This document shows positions 8,740 through 17,200 of a DNA stretch of 64,000 nucleotides, piece by piece (position 1 is the stretch's first letter; the number at the start of each line of letters is the position of its first letter). The notes beneath the pieces were generated by a model. That model ran no database searches, was not told the origin of the DNA, and saw only the letters and a list, made by a program, of their open reading frames with translations. Both the position numbers and the translations under genes were made by a program. Source of the stretch: Oscillospiraceae bacterium (GTDB taxonomy: Bacteria; Bacillota; Clostridia; Oscillospirales; Ruminococcaceae); NCBI GenBank assembly GCA_017473015.1, contig JAFUNP010000016.1, positions 44,359-108,358 of the forward strand. The letters run 5' to 3'.

Positions 8740-10044
8740 ATGACATATATTTACGGCTCTGATGTAAGCAGACATCAGACAGATACAGTTGTAAAAGAGC
8801 TGGCGGCAGGGGGCAAGGCACAGTTTGTGATTGCCCGCGCCTCCATCGGCAGCTATACCGAAGATGCAAAGCTGAAAGTCTTTGCACCGGATATTAAGGC
8901 GGCCGGTTTAAAAAACAGCTATTATGCTGCCAGCTATGCAAAGAATGCACAGGAAGCAGTGGAAGAAGCAGACTTTATCTGTGACCTGTGCGAAAAGTAC
9001 GGCAATCCGCCGGAGCTGGCAATATTCTTTGACTGGGAGTATTTCTCTGCGAACTATATAAAGCAGCAGTTTGGCCTTGAAACCACACCGCAGCTGGTGC
9101 AGGCGGTGACAGAGGCTTTCTGCGAAAGAGTAAAACAGCGTGGCTATACTGCCGGTGTATATCTGAACAAGGACTACTGGGACAGATTCTATACAGATGC
9201 TTTCTTTGCAAACCATCCTGATTACAAAATCTGGTATGCCCGTCCCGGTTATTCAAAACCGGACAAGCAGTGCGACATCTGGCAGTACGGCAGTGACAAT
9301 GGCGCAGATTTTGGCTATACAGGCGGTAATCTGGATAAGAATATTCTGCTGACGGGCTACCTGGAAGAAGTGGCCGTGGAACCGATGAAACCGCTGGCGG
9401 ACGGCCTGTGCAGAATGAAGATAGGCTATGCCAGTGCCGGTGACCTGAACAAGCTGAAAACAAAAATAGAAGGGCTGGGGATTGCCTGTGAAGCCGCTGA
9501 CGGCTTTATCATTACAGGAGAAATGAGCAAAGGAGACCAGTGCTACATCATGGTGGACTGCAATGCCCTGGGCGTGCCGTATGAGGTATACAATCCACAG
9601 CCGCCGGAAGAAGAAAGTGCAAAGGACACAAATATCCCTTGCAAAGACTGCGCAGAACTGAAAGAGCGGATAGCACAGATGGAAGCAAACCACAAGGCAG
9701 AAACTGATGGTCTTTTTGAAACCCTTGACGGTTATATTCAGGACATGCACCAGCTGAAAGATAAGCTGAAAGTTGCACAGGAGACAGCTGAGATTGCCCG
9801 CAGCCAGATGGAACATGACGATTTCTATATCCAGCAGCTGAAAAATAAAATTGCCGAACTGGAACGGGCGGTCGAGGACGCCCGCCCCTACGCGGAGAAA
9901 GCTGCGGCGCTGGAAAAAGAAAACGGTGTGATGAAAGAAACAATCATCAGTCTGCAGGAACAGCTGGCAGAGGCAAAACAGCCACAGCCGGAAAAGAAAT
10001 GCCTGATTGAAAAAATCTTGGATATTATTTTCGGGGGTGCGTGA
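8740..10044 (+). CDS. Endolysin, GH25 lysozyme with coiled-coil C-terminus
   Basis: 434 residues. Residues 1-205 are a glycoside hydrolase family 25 domain: GSDVSRHQ carries the conserved N-terminal Asp (D8) and IFFDWEYF the catalytic Asp98-x-Glu100 pair. It hydrolyses the MurNAc-GlcNAc bond of the host wall for lysis. Residues about 215-290 (RMKIGYASAGDLNKLKTKIE) form a small domain, perhaps for wall binding. Residues 300-425 are charged heptads, a predicted coiled coil, unusual for an endolysin and possibly for oligomerisation. A palindromic repeat lies inside this part. No signal peptide, so export needs a holin. Start ATG 8740 after aaaggagaag. Confidence 0.88.
   Translation: MTYIYGSDVSRHQTDTVVKELAAGGKAQFVIARASIGSYTEDAKLKVFAPDIKAAGLKNSYYAASYAKNAQEAVEEADFICDLCEKYGNPPELAIFFDWEYFSANYIKQQFGLETTPQLVQAVTEAFCERVKQRGYTAGVYLNKDYWDRFYTDAFFANHPDYKIWYARPGYSKPDKQCDIWQYGSDNGADFGYTGGNLDKNILLTGYLEEVAVEPMKPLADGLCRMKIGYASAGDLNKLKTKIEGLGIACEAADGFIITGEMSKGDQCYIMVDCNALGVPYEVYNPQPPEEESAKDTNIPCKDCAELKERIAQMEANHKAETDGLFETLDGYIQDMHQLKDKLKVAQETAEIARSQMEHDDFYIQQLKNKIAELERAVEDARPYAEKAAALEKENGVMKETIISLQEQLAEAKQPQPEKKCLIEKILDIIFGGA
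9865..9894 (+). repeat. Palindromic repeat copy 1, inside the endolysin coding region
   Basis: A bulged hairpin CGGGCG(G)TC-gag-GACGCCCG (9865-9884) is followed by CCCCTACGCG. A second hairpin followed by the same CCCCTACGCG lies at 10470-10498. In the endolysin it is in frame and encodes RAVEDARPYA within the coiled coil. It looks like a REP-type element that entered a tolerant coding region. Confidence 0.5.
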
Positions 10045-10045
10045 T

Positions 10046-10117
10046 ATGGCAGGCGTACTGACAAAGATAATCAACTGGCTTTTGCCGGTAAGGGAATTAT
10101 TTGATTTATTGCTGTAA
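10046..10117 (+). CDS. Possible 23-residue hydrophobic peptide
   Basis: A 24-codon frame starting ATG one base after the endolysin stop, beginning MAGVLTKIINWLLPV and ending RELFDLLL. A G-rich stretch (gggggtg) precedes it. It is hydrophobic and amphipathic, and its place directly after the endolysin suits a small lysis-assisting membrane peptide. There is no family match I can name, and such a short frame could be chance. Confidence 0.35.
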   Translation: MAGVLTKIINWLLPVRELFDLLL

Positions 10118-10127
10118 AGAGGTGAGT

Positions 10128-10460
10128 ATGGAAGAGTTTCTTATAACCGTGCTGGATAACCTGAAGCCGGCAGCGGCAACAGGGGCGATTCTGGTACGGT
10201 ACCTGAAAATACAGATAGACAAAGCAAAGAAAGACCGTGAAGCCAAGGAAAAGCAGGAGATAGAATACCGCAGGCTGCAGCAGGAAATGGAGCACGCCAC
10301 AGGCAGATATATCTTCTGGCTGGAACACGGTCTGGAAAAGCTGGACCCTGACCACAAATTTTTCAACGGAGAACTGAGAACAGCATATGAGGAGTACCAG
10401 TCTGCAGAGAAGAAAAAGAAAGAATTTGAGCAGGGTATTATTGCAAAACATGATTTTTAA
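10128..10460 (+). CDS. Charged helical protein of the lysis region
   Basis: 110 residues from ATG 10128, which follows aaagaggtg. After a short hydrophobic N-terminus (FLITVLDNLKPAAATGAILV) it is a Lys/Glu-rich helix (DKAKKDREAKEKQEIEYRRL) likely to form a coiled coil. I do not recognise a family. Its place between the endolysin and a single-pass membrane protein suggests a lysis or virion accessory role, but nothing in the sequence shows which. Confidence 0.5.
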   Translation: MEEFLITVLDNLKPAAATGAILVRYLKIQIDKAKKDREAKEKQEIEYRRLQQEMEHATGRYIFWLEHGLEKLDPDHKFFNGELRTAYEEYQSAEKKKKEFEQGIIAKHDF

Positions 10461-10469
10461 CGATATAGC

Positions 10470-10498
10470 GGGACGATGAGGGCATCGTCCCCTACGCG
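10470..10498 (+). repeat. Palindromic repeat copy 2, intergenic
   Basis: A perfect 9-bp stem GGGACGATG-aggg-CATCGTCCC (10470-10491) runs into CCCCTACGCG (10489-10498). It shares the 3' tail and general form with the copy at 9865-9894. It ends 18 bases before the next start codon, so it could also act on translation of that gene. Confidence 0.55.
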
Positions 10499-10516
10499 AT
10501 GAAAAGGTGAATCGAT

Positions 10517-10900
10517 ATGACAGATAAAAGAATTCTGATGATTGCTGTGGCAGCGGCTATGGTGATTGTACTGGGCGGTGTGGTGTATTACTACCGAAAA
10601 GAAATCAAAAAGGCACTGGAACAGCCAAAGGAAACAGCGGAATTTCTGGCAGCTGAGCTGAAAGAGTTTCTGCACAGTGAACAGACCAGAAAGACCATTG
10701 GCGCACTGTGCCGCCTGGCTGACCAGCTGGTAGGTGGCACAGGCCGGGAAAGACTGGCCTATGTAAGCGGTAAGCTGTATGAGCTGGTGCCAGACCATCT
10801 GCAGAGTGTGATTACAATAGAAAAGCTGCAGGAAATCGTGAACACAGTATATGCGGAAATCAAAGTATACATAGACGGTCACTGGGTGGCCGGACAGTAG
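10517..10900 (+). CDS. Single-pass membrane protein, possible holin-like or spanning virion protein
   Basis: 127 residues with one clear membrane helix at about 6-26 (LMIAVAAAMVIVLGGVVYYY) followed by a basic KEIKK and a soluble, mostly helical domain of about 95 residues. One membrane span next to an endolysin fits a pinholin-like or lysis-regulating protein, but classical holins have fewer residues after the helix. Function is therefore left open. Start ATG 10517 after aaaaggtga. Confidence 0.5.
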   Translation: MTDKRILMIAVAAAMVIVLGGVVYYYRKEIKKALEQPKETAEFLAAELKEFLHSEQTRKTIGALCRLADQLVGGTGRERLAYVSGKLYELVPDHLQSVITIEKLQEIVNTVYAEIKVYIDGHWVAGQ

Positions 10901-10908
10901 GAGACAAT

Positions 10909-11286
10909 ATGGCAGTGAGACTGGAATGTACTCTGGAAGAAGTGATTGAAAGGGTGGACAGGCTGAAACCTAATCCCTATACAAGCGAGCAGAAAACAGA
11001 GTGGATAAACAAAGTGGAAGGTATGCTGCAGACTGATGCGCTGGATATTCCGGCGCACCAGATAAAAATACTGGACTGGGAAACGGATAAAGAAACGGAA
11101 CTGCTGGCCAAGCTGCCACATAGCGACGTATACGACCATTATCTGTTCAGTATGATCGATTACATGAACAGCGACATTGAAAGCTATAACAACAGCATGA
11201 CAATGTTCAATACCATGTACAATATGGCAGTGAAAAGTATGAGAAAGAGCAATCCTGCTCATACACATTTTAAAAACTGGTGGTGA
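10909..11286 (+). CDS. Head-tail connector (adaptor) protein
   Basis: 125 residues. The opening TLEEVIERVDRLKPNPYTSEQKTEWINKVEG and the ending MIDYMNSDIESYNNSMTMFNTMYNMAVK are the pattern of small helical adaptor proteins of Firmicutes phages that stack under the portal ring. The C-terminal aromatic tail HFKNWW also fits. The gene starts nine bases after the membrane protein and is followed at once by the tail hub gene, consistent with the connector and tail being made together. The assignment is from sequence pattern and position. Confidence 0.65.
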   Translation: MAVRLECTLEEVIERVDRLKPNPYTSEQKTEWINKVEGMLQTDALDIPAHQIKILDWETDKETELLAKLPHSDVYDHYLFSMIDYMNSDIESYNNSMTMFNTMYNMAVKSMRKSNPAHTHFKNWW

Positions 11287-11290
11287 TGAT

Positions 11291-12817
11291 ATGCAGTTAC
11301 CGATTTTACAATCAGCGCCGAGAAACACAACAGTGAAAACGGTGCAGTTCGGCGGGATAAACCGTGGCAGCTATGCCAATGACGGCCAGCTGGCCGACAG
11401 TAAGAATATAAGCCTGGATGACTATCCGGCACTGACTCCCCGCAGGGCGAAAAAAGTGATACTGGAAGGGATGGAAAATCCGCAGGCTGTATATTCTTAC
11501 AACGGAAAGCTGGCATACATAGACGGCACAGACTTTTATTTTGACGGTGAGAAAAAAGGCAGTGTAAGCCGGACAGAAAAGCAGATTACAGCCATTACGG
11601 ACAGGATAATTATCTTTCCCGATAAAATGTGTTTTGATATTTCCGACGGCAAACTGACAGCACTGGAATGTGAATACAAGGCGACCGGTGCCACATTTAC
11701 GGAAAACAGCATCACTGTAACAGGTGATGATTTTGCTTTTAAAGACGGAGATGCCATAGAGATAACCGGCTGCACAGTAAATAAGGGGAACAACAGGTCT
11801 GTGGTGATAAAAAGTGTGGATGGCAAGGTGCTGAATTTTAACGACAGTACCTTTACAGCCGGAGAAGAGACTGCGGAAGTGACCTTTAAACGAAGTGTGC
11901 CGGATATGGATTTTATCACTGAGTACAACAACAGGCTGTGGGGTTGCAAGGGCAACACCATATACGCCAGCAAGCTGGGTGATCCGTACAATTTCAATGT
12001 GTTCAGCGGGGTGTCCTCGGACAGCTATTCTGTGGATGTGGGCAGCCAGGGAGAATTCACAGGTGTGGCCGCATATACTTCGCAGATAGTATTTTTCAAG
12101 GAAAACTGTATACACAAGCTGATGGGCACAAAGCCGTCCAGCTTTTCCATTGTGACCAGCATTGCACCAGGAGTGCAGAAAGGCTGTGAAAGAAGCATTT
12201 GCAATATACAGGACACTATTTTTTATAAGGCTGTAAACGGTGTGATGGCTTTCACCGGAAATATTCCGGAAAGTATATCTGATGTGCTGGGTACTACTAA
12301 GTATGTGGATGCAGTGGCTGGAGCAGACAGCGAAAAGTATTATATCTGCCTGGAGGACAGCGACGGTAAAAAAGAACTGATGATATTTGATGTGGCAAAA
12401 GGGCTGTGGATAAAAGAGGGTGAGATTGATGCAATTGATTTTACCTATCATCAGGGACATCTGTGCTACATAGACGGCAGCGACAAAAAGGTGTACAGCT
12501 GTAATCACCGGGAAGAGAAAGAAAGGTTTGACTGGTACCGGGAATTCCGGGAAACAGAAGAAAACGCAGTACATAAAAAAGGCTATATGAGACTGTACAT
12601 AGACCGGGACTGTGAGCCGGACAGCGAAGTGAGAATACTGGTGAATTACGATCGTAAGGGCTGGCAGCTGGTGTATAACGGTATGTACAACCAGAGAAAA
12701 ATAATCCGCGTGCCTCTGATGCCGGAAAGATGCGGAATATGCAGTTTCCGCATAGAAGGCAGAGGATATAGCAGAATTAAGTCCCTGACAAGGGAAGTAA
12801 TTGCGAAGGGAGTCTGA
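11291..12817 (+). CDS. Tail nozzle/hub (stabilisation-type) protein
   Basis: 508 residues. Repeated short strands with YNGKLAYIDGTDFYFDGEKK, EYNNRLWGCKGNTIYASKLGDPYNF (around 215) and YTSQIVFFKENCIHKL are characteristic of podovirus tail-tube or packaged-DNA stabilisation proteins, which have a beta-propeller-like body. These close the portal channel after packaging and form the short tail. The N-terminal GGINRGSYANDGQLADSKNI motif is also typical. The gene follows the connector by four bases and is followed by a collagen-like fibre gene two bases later. Confidence 0.75.
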   Translation: MQLPILQSAPRNTTVKTVQFGGINRGSYANDGQLADSKNISLDDYPALTPRRAKKVILEGMENPQAVYSYNGKLAYIDGTDFYFDGEKKGSVSRTEKQITAITDRIIIFPDKMCFDISDGKLTALECEYKATGATFTENSITVTGDDFAFKDGDAIEITGCTVNKGNNRSVVIKSVDGKVLNFNDSTFTAGEETAEVTFKRSVPDMDFITEYNNRLWGCKGNTIYASKLGDPYNFNVFSGVSSDSYSVDVGSQGEFTGVAAYTSQIVFFKENCIHKLMGTKPSSFSIVTSIAPGVQKGCERSICNIQDTIFYKAVNGVMAFTGNIPESISDVLGTTKYVDAVAGADSEKYYICLEDSDGKKELMIFDVAKGLWIKEGEIDAIDFTYHQGHLCYIDGSDKKVYSCNHREEKERFDWYREFRETEENAVHKKGYMRLYIDRDCEPDSEVRILVNYDRKGWQLVYNGMYNQRKIIRVPLMPERCGICSFRIEGRGYSRIKSLTREVIAKGV

Positions 12818-12819
12818 TT

Positions 12820-13152
12820 ATGGCAGAACAGATGCTGCAGCTGAAGATAGACCGGAACAAAACGCCGGAAGAGAATCTGAAAACTGTGGTGAAATTTATA
12901 AACAATATGGTAACTACCCTGAATCATGCTCTGAACAACATAGACATGGCTGATGTAAACAGCGAAAGCGGTGTAAGCCTGCAGGACCTGTATGCCCTGG
13001 GCGCGCTGAAAGGTGAGCCAGGGAAAAATGGTGCTGACGGCAAAAACGGCAAAGACGGTGTGGGAGTGCCGACCGGCGGAACAGCTGGACAGGTGCTGGT
13101 AAAGAAAAGCGATGATGACTATGACACAGAGTGGGTAGATATACCGGTATAG
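12820..13152 (+). CDS. Short collagen-like virion fibre protein
   Basis: 110 residues: a helical N-terminal half (LKTVVKFINNMVTTLNHALN), then five Gly-X-Y triplets (GEPGKNGADGKNGKDG, about 66-82) and the C-terminal GTAGQVLVKKSDDDYDTEWV, a motif shared by the tips of many phage fibres. It is probably a trimeric fibre or whisker attached to the tail hub, given its tight spacing to that gene. Confidence 0.65.
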   Translation: MAEQMLQLKIDRNKTPEENLKTVVKFINNMVTTLNHALNNIDMADVNSESGVSLQDLYALGALKGEPGKNGADGKNGKDGVGVPTGGTAGQVLVKKSDDDYDTEWVDIPV

Positions 13153-13163
13153 AGGTAAAGGAT

Positions 13164-14162
13164 ATGGCAGAAAAGAAATGGTGGGAGAAAGTAAATGACT
13201 TTTTCCAGCCTATAACAAACGCGATAAAGGAAACTAAAAACCGGACACCGAAGACGGTGACAACACCGACAGCGGCTGTTAACACAATAAACAATTTTCT
13301 CCAGCCAGGCAGAGAAACAAATAATATTGTGAAAGAGACGACAAAAAATCAGCCGGCAGGCAATGCGCTGAACTACAATAACATGGCAAGCGGTAATCAT
13401 TCGTGGGGACTTCCAACTTATGAATGGATGGGTGAAGGTAGAGTCTCTTATCCGGGTAACAGTACATTAGGTTTTACTCCTTCGCCAACAGGCAGCGATG
13501 GCGGTGGCGGTACATCCTACGGCTACAGCGGTGGCGGCGGATATTCCGCTTATCCGGGATATGTAAGTCCGTATGAAGCGCAGCTGCAGGAAGTGCTGAA
13601 CAGGATGATGAACAGGCAGCCTTTCAGCTATGACTATATGAGTGACCCGATGTATCAGCAGTATGCGAAAAGCTATGGCATCCAGGGAGACCTGGCAAGA
13701 CAGGACACTCTGGGGGATGTGGCCAGTATGACAGGCGGCCTGCCGTCAAGCTATGCGGTGACAGCAGCACAGCAGGCACAGAACAGCTGGAACAATGCTC
13801 TCAATGATATGATTCCTCAGCTGCAGGATGCTGCATATCAGCGCTGGATGGGTAATTATGAGGCGGATGCCAACCTGGCAAACCTGCTGACCAGTCTGGA
13901 CAGCATGGCATACGACAGATACAACGCTGACAGGAATTATAACCTGGCGCTGCAGGATGCAAACAATCAGGCAAGACAGGTTGAGGTGACAAACAGCTAC
14001 AGTATGCCGGAGGGTATGAGCTATGAGGAAATTCTGGACTGGGGCGCAAACAACATGGACGGAAATATGACGAGTGCGCAGCAGGATGCTTTCATGGATT
14101 ATATTGAGAGACTTACAAGACTTGAAGAGCTGAGAAATGGTGGCAGTGTATTAGGTCTATAA
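13164..14162 (+). CDS. Gly-rich internal or tail virion protein
   Basis: 332 residues from ATG 13164. Residues 1-85 are polar; 110-145 are Gly/Tyr-rich (GGGGTSYGYSGGGGYSAYPG). A middle section (SMTGGLPSSYAVTAAQQAQN, about 188) and helical C-terminal half are a pattern I associate with virion proteins encoded just before giant internal proteins in Clostridia phages. The role may be internal-core or ejection assembly. An upstream GTG at 13131 overlaps the previous gene and is less likely as start. A strong hairpin follows the stop. Confidence 0.55.
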   Translation: MAEKKWWEKVNDFFQPITNAIKETKNRTPKTVTTPTAAVNTINNFLQPGRETNNIVKETTKNQPAGNALNYNNMASGNHSWGLPTYEWMGEGRVSYPGNSTLGFTPSPTGSDGGGGTSYGYSGGGGYSAYPGYVSPYEAQLQEVLNRMMNRQPFSYDYMSDPMYQQYAKSYGIQGDLARQDTLGDVASMTGGLPSSYAVTAAQQAQNSWNNALNDMIPQLQDAAYQRWMGNYEADANLANLLTSLDSMAYDRYNADRNYNLALQDANNQARQVEVTNSYSMPEGMSYEEILDWGANNMDGNMTSAQQDAFMDYIERLTRLEELRNGGSVLGL

Positions 14163-14167
14163 CAAAA

Positions 14168-14193
14168 AAGGCTGTGGAAAACTCCACAGCCTT
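14168..14193 (+). terminator. Perfect 11-bp hairpin before the giant gene
   Basis: AAGGCTGTGGA (14168-14178) pairs fully with TCCACAGCCTT (14183-14193) around AAAC. There is no T-run after it, so it may act as RNA stabiliser, processing site or weak terminator limiting expression of the giant gene that starts 21 bases downstream. Confidence 0.5.
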
Positions 14194-14214
14194 AAAGCAT
14201 AAAAGGAGATAGCG

Positions 14215-17200
14215 ATGGCTACTACATTTGAGCAGAAAAAGAAACAGGAAAACCTGGCAAGAATTGAACAATTGAAGAAAAACCACAGGGACAGACTGGC
14301 AAAAACCACACCTGCGCAGGCTGTGGTGAACAATGCAAAGCGGCAGACACAGCAGAAAACGGATAAACTGTATGTGCCTGCCACTGTTTCAAAACAGGAA
14401 AACAAAAAAAGAGACCGACTGAATTATATTGTAAATCCCAACTACAGACAGACTGCGAATATGGGGATAAACAATCCCTATAAACAGCTGGATTATATGA
14501 CCGATGAAGAAAGAAATACCGTGACACAGTTTGTGGCCGGCAAGGACTACAACGGTGCGGAAAAGTATCTGGACAGCATTGAAAGCCTGCTGAACAGCAG
14601 AGTGGCAGAAGCTGAAGCCGGTAAAATGAAAGAGTTTGCAAAGGAACATAATGCACTGGGCCTGGCAGCGGCAACTATGGCCGGACTGTATAAACCGATG
14701 GGCTATATAGAAGGTCTGGGGCAGACTCTGGCAAACCGGGTGACAGGCGAAGACACACCGATTGACTACAACAGCCCTGCTTTTGCGGGCAGCAGACTGA
14801 GCGAAGCTGCAGCTGAGGGTATTACAGAAGGTAAAAGCGGACTGGAGCAGTTTCTGTGGAATGCGGCTCTGTCTATGGGGAACCAGCTGATTACGATGCC
14901 TCTGGGTGGTGGCGCAACTACTTTTATGGGGCTGCAGGGTGCTGCTGATGCACTGTATGACTACAGCCGTAAAGGTGTTGGCAATGCGAGAGCCCTTGCC
15001 GGTGCTACAGGTATGGGTGTGATTTCAAAAGAAATTGAAGATAAATTCCCTAACAGCCGCCTGTTTGGTATGGGAGATGATGCTTCACAGCTGCTGACAG
15101 AGGGAACTCTTAAGCATATATTCAAAGCTGCTTACGGTGAAGGCCGAGAAGAAATAGCTGAAAATATCATAAGTAATGTATGGGACTCTGCACTGATGGG
15201 TGAAAAATCGGATTTCAGTACACTGAAAAATCAGCTGATGGAACAGGGACTGAGCGAAGAAGAAGCCGCAAAACAGGCATTGTTCCAGATATACGCTGTA
15301 AACAGTGCCGTTGCATTTGCAGGCGGTGCTCTCAGCGGCGGCGTGCTGGGCGGCATGGGCAGCGGTGCCAACTATTACAGAGCCAGCAGACTGGGACAGC
15401 AGTATAATGATGCAGATACTGTAAATGCACTGATGGAAGCAGCAGAGGACACCAGAGGCGACAGTGTGGCATTTATGCTGGCACAGAAAAACAGAGCGAA
15501 GCTGGAAAGCAAAGGCAGTCTGAGCAATGCGGATGTGTACAGACAGGTAGCTGCCAATGAAATGGAATTCGGCCGAGAAGAAGCAGAACAGCAGAGACTG
15601 AATATAAGCCGGCTGTATAATCAGGCCACCGGAACAGACGGTGACAGTATGGTAATAAACAGTCTGCAGAAAGTTTTCAGCGGCGGTCGGCTGACAAATA
15701 ATGAGGCGGAAGCCATCATAAATGACGAGTTTGCCCGACAGATGTTTACAGGTGAAACCGGTATTGCAATTCCTGAAAATGCCACAATGAGCGAAAAACG
15801 CCGTGCTGTGAAAAGCCGGGCGGTACAGATTGCAAGAGGCAATGCGCAGCCGGTGACCTTTGATGCACCTGCACAGCAGACTGCAGAAGAGCGGAGCACA
15901 ACTGAAGCAGTGGAAAGTGTAAAACGCTATGGTGAAAGCGGTCAGAAGGCGTTTATGAATGCTGTAAAAGATATGACCGGTGAAAGACTGACGGCAGCTG
16001 CCCAGGATTTTGAAAACTATTATATTGCAGGTACTGCTGACCTGGGCATGAATGCGGTGGTAAACCGTGGCGGTCTGGACAGGGCCAGCGCCTATGCTGC
16101 ATATCAGAGCGGTGTAAATGACCGAAGATTCAGCCGTAAGGCGTACGACAGCAAGACTATGGCAAGGAATAAAACGCCGGGCTACGACTACAAAGGCAGT
16201 GTGAATATCGACAGCAGAACAGCGGCCAATCTGGACAAGGTGGGTAAGCGGTTCGGTGTGAAAATTACTGTGGCTGACAGCCTGGGTAAAGGAGTGAACG
16301 GCAGATACAATCCTAACAAGGGCGAGTTTGTTCTGTCTGCAGACAGTGAAAAGAGCCTGGACTTTATAGCAGTGCATGAGCTGACACACCGATTGAGACA
16401 GACAAGCCCGAAAGAGTTTTATGACATGGGCAAAAAGGTGCTGGGCTACATGCAGGAAAACAATTTGCTGACAGGTGAAGTAGCCAGACAGGCGAAATTG
16501 TACGGTCTGCAGGAAGGCAGTATCAAATATGATGATATGCTGGAAGAGGTGGTGGCAGATTTTCTGGGCAGTGAATATGATCTGCAGAGTATTGTGGATA
16601 TAATGACCGACCAGCCAAAGGGTTTTGTGCAGCATATGATTGATTTTATCAGTGACATTATCAATACACTGAAAAAAGCTGTGGGAATGGAAGTACAGAC
16701 CAACAGGCTGGAAGAAATCAGGACAGCGCTGCAGGGAACACTGAGAGCAGGTATTGCAAAGAATTCTGAAAATTCATATAATGAGGGCAGTAAGACAAAG
16801 GAGACAGGCTATGAAGCAACTGACAGAAAAAGAAATGCAGGAACGGTTGAAGGAATTTCCGATGCTGGACAAGGAAAGCATAATATTCGCACAGCTGGTA
16901 GCGAACAAAAAGAACAAGGACTGGAGAGATTTAGCAAAAGCGGCGAACGAGGCTTTGAAAGAAGAAAAGAAATAAATAATACAGAATATATCTATAAACC
17001 TGCCCTGAGAGAAGAAACAAATATCAATTCCAGAGTTGCGCGGCGATGGCTGAAAAAGATAGGTATAGAGTCTGATTTTTATATAGGCGAAGCTATTGGT
17101 AAAGACTCAAAAGAAACAAGTATAAGCAAAGATGATGATGCGGGAACCACAGTAGAGGGATTTGTGCTTATAGGAGCCAACCTTTCAACTAAGGGGAAAA

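Noticed and set aside
15085..16635. 516-codon minus-strand frame opposite the giant gene
   Set aside because: Composition is that of an antisense shadow, with no start signal and no recognisable domain.
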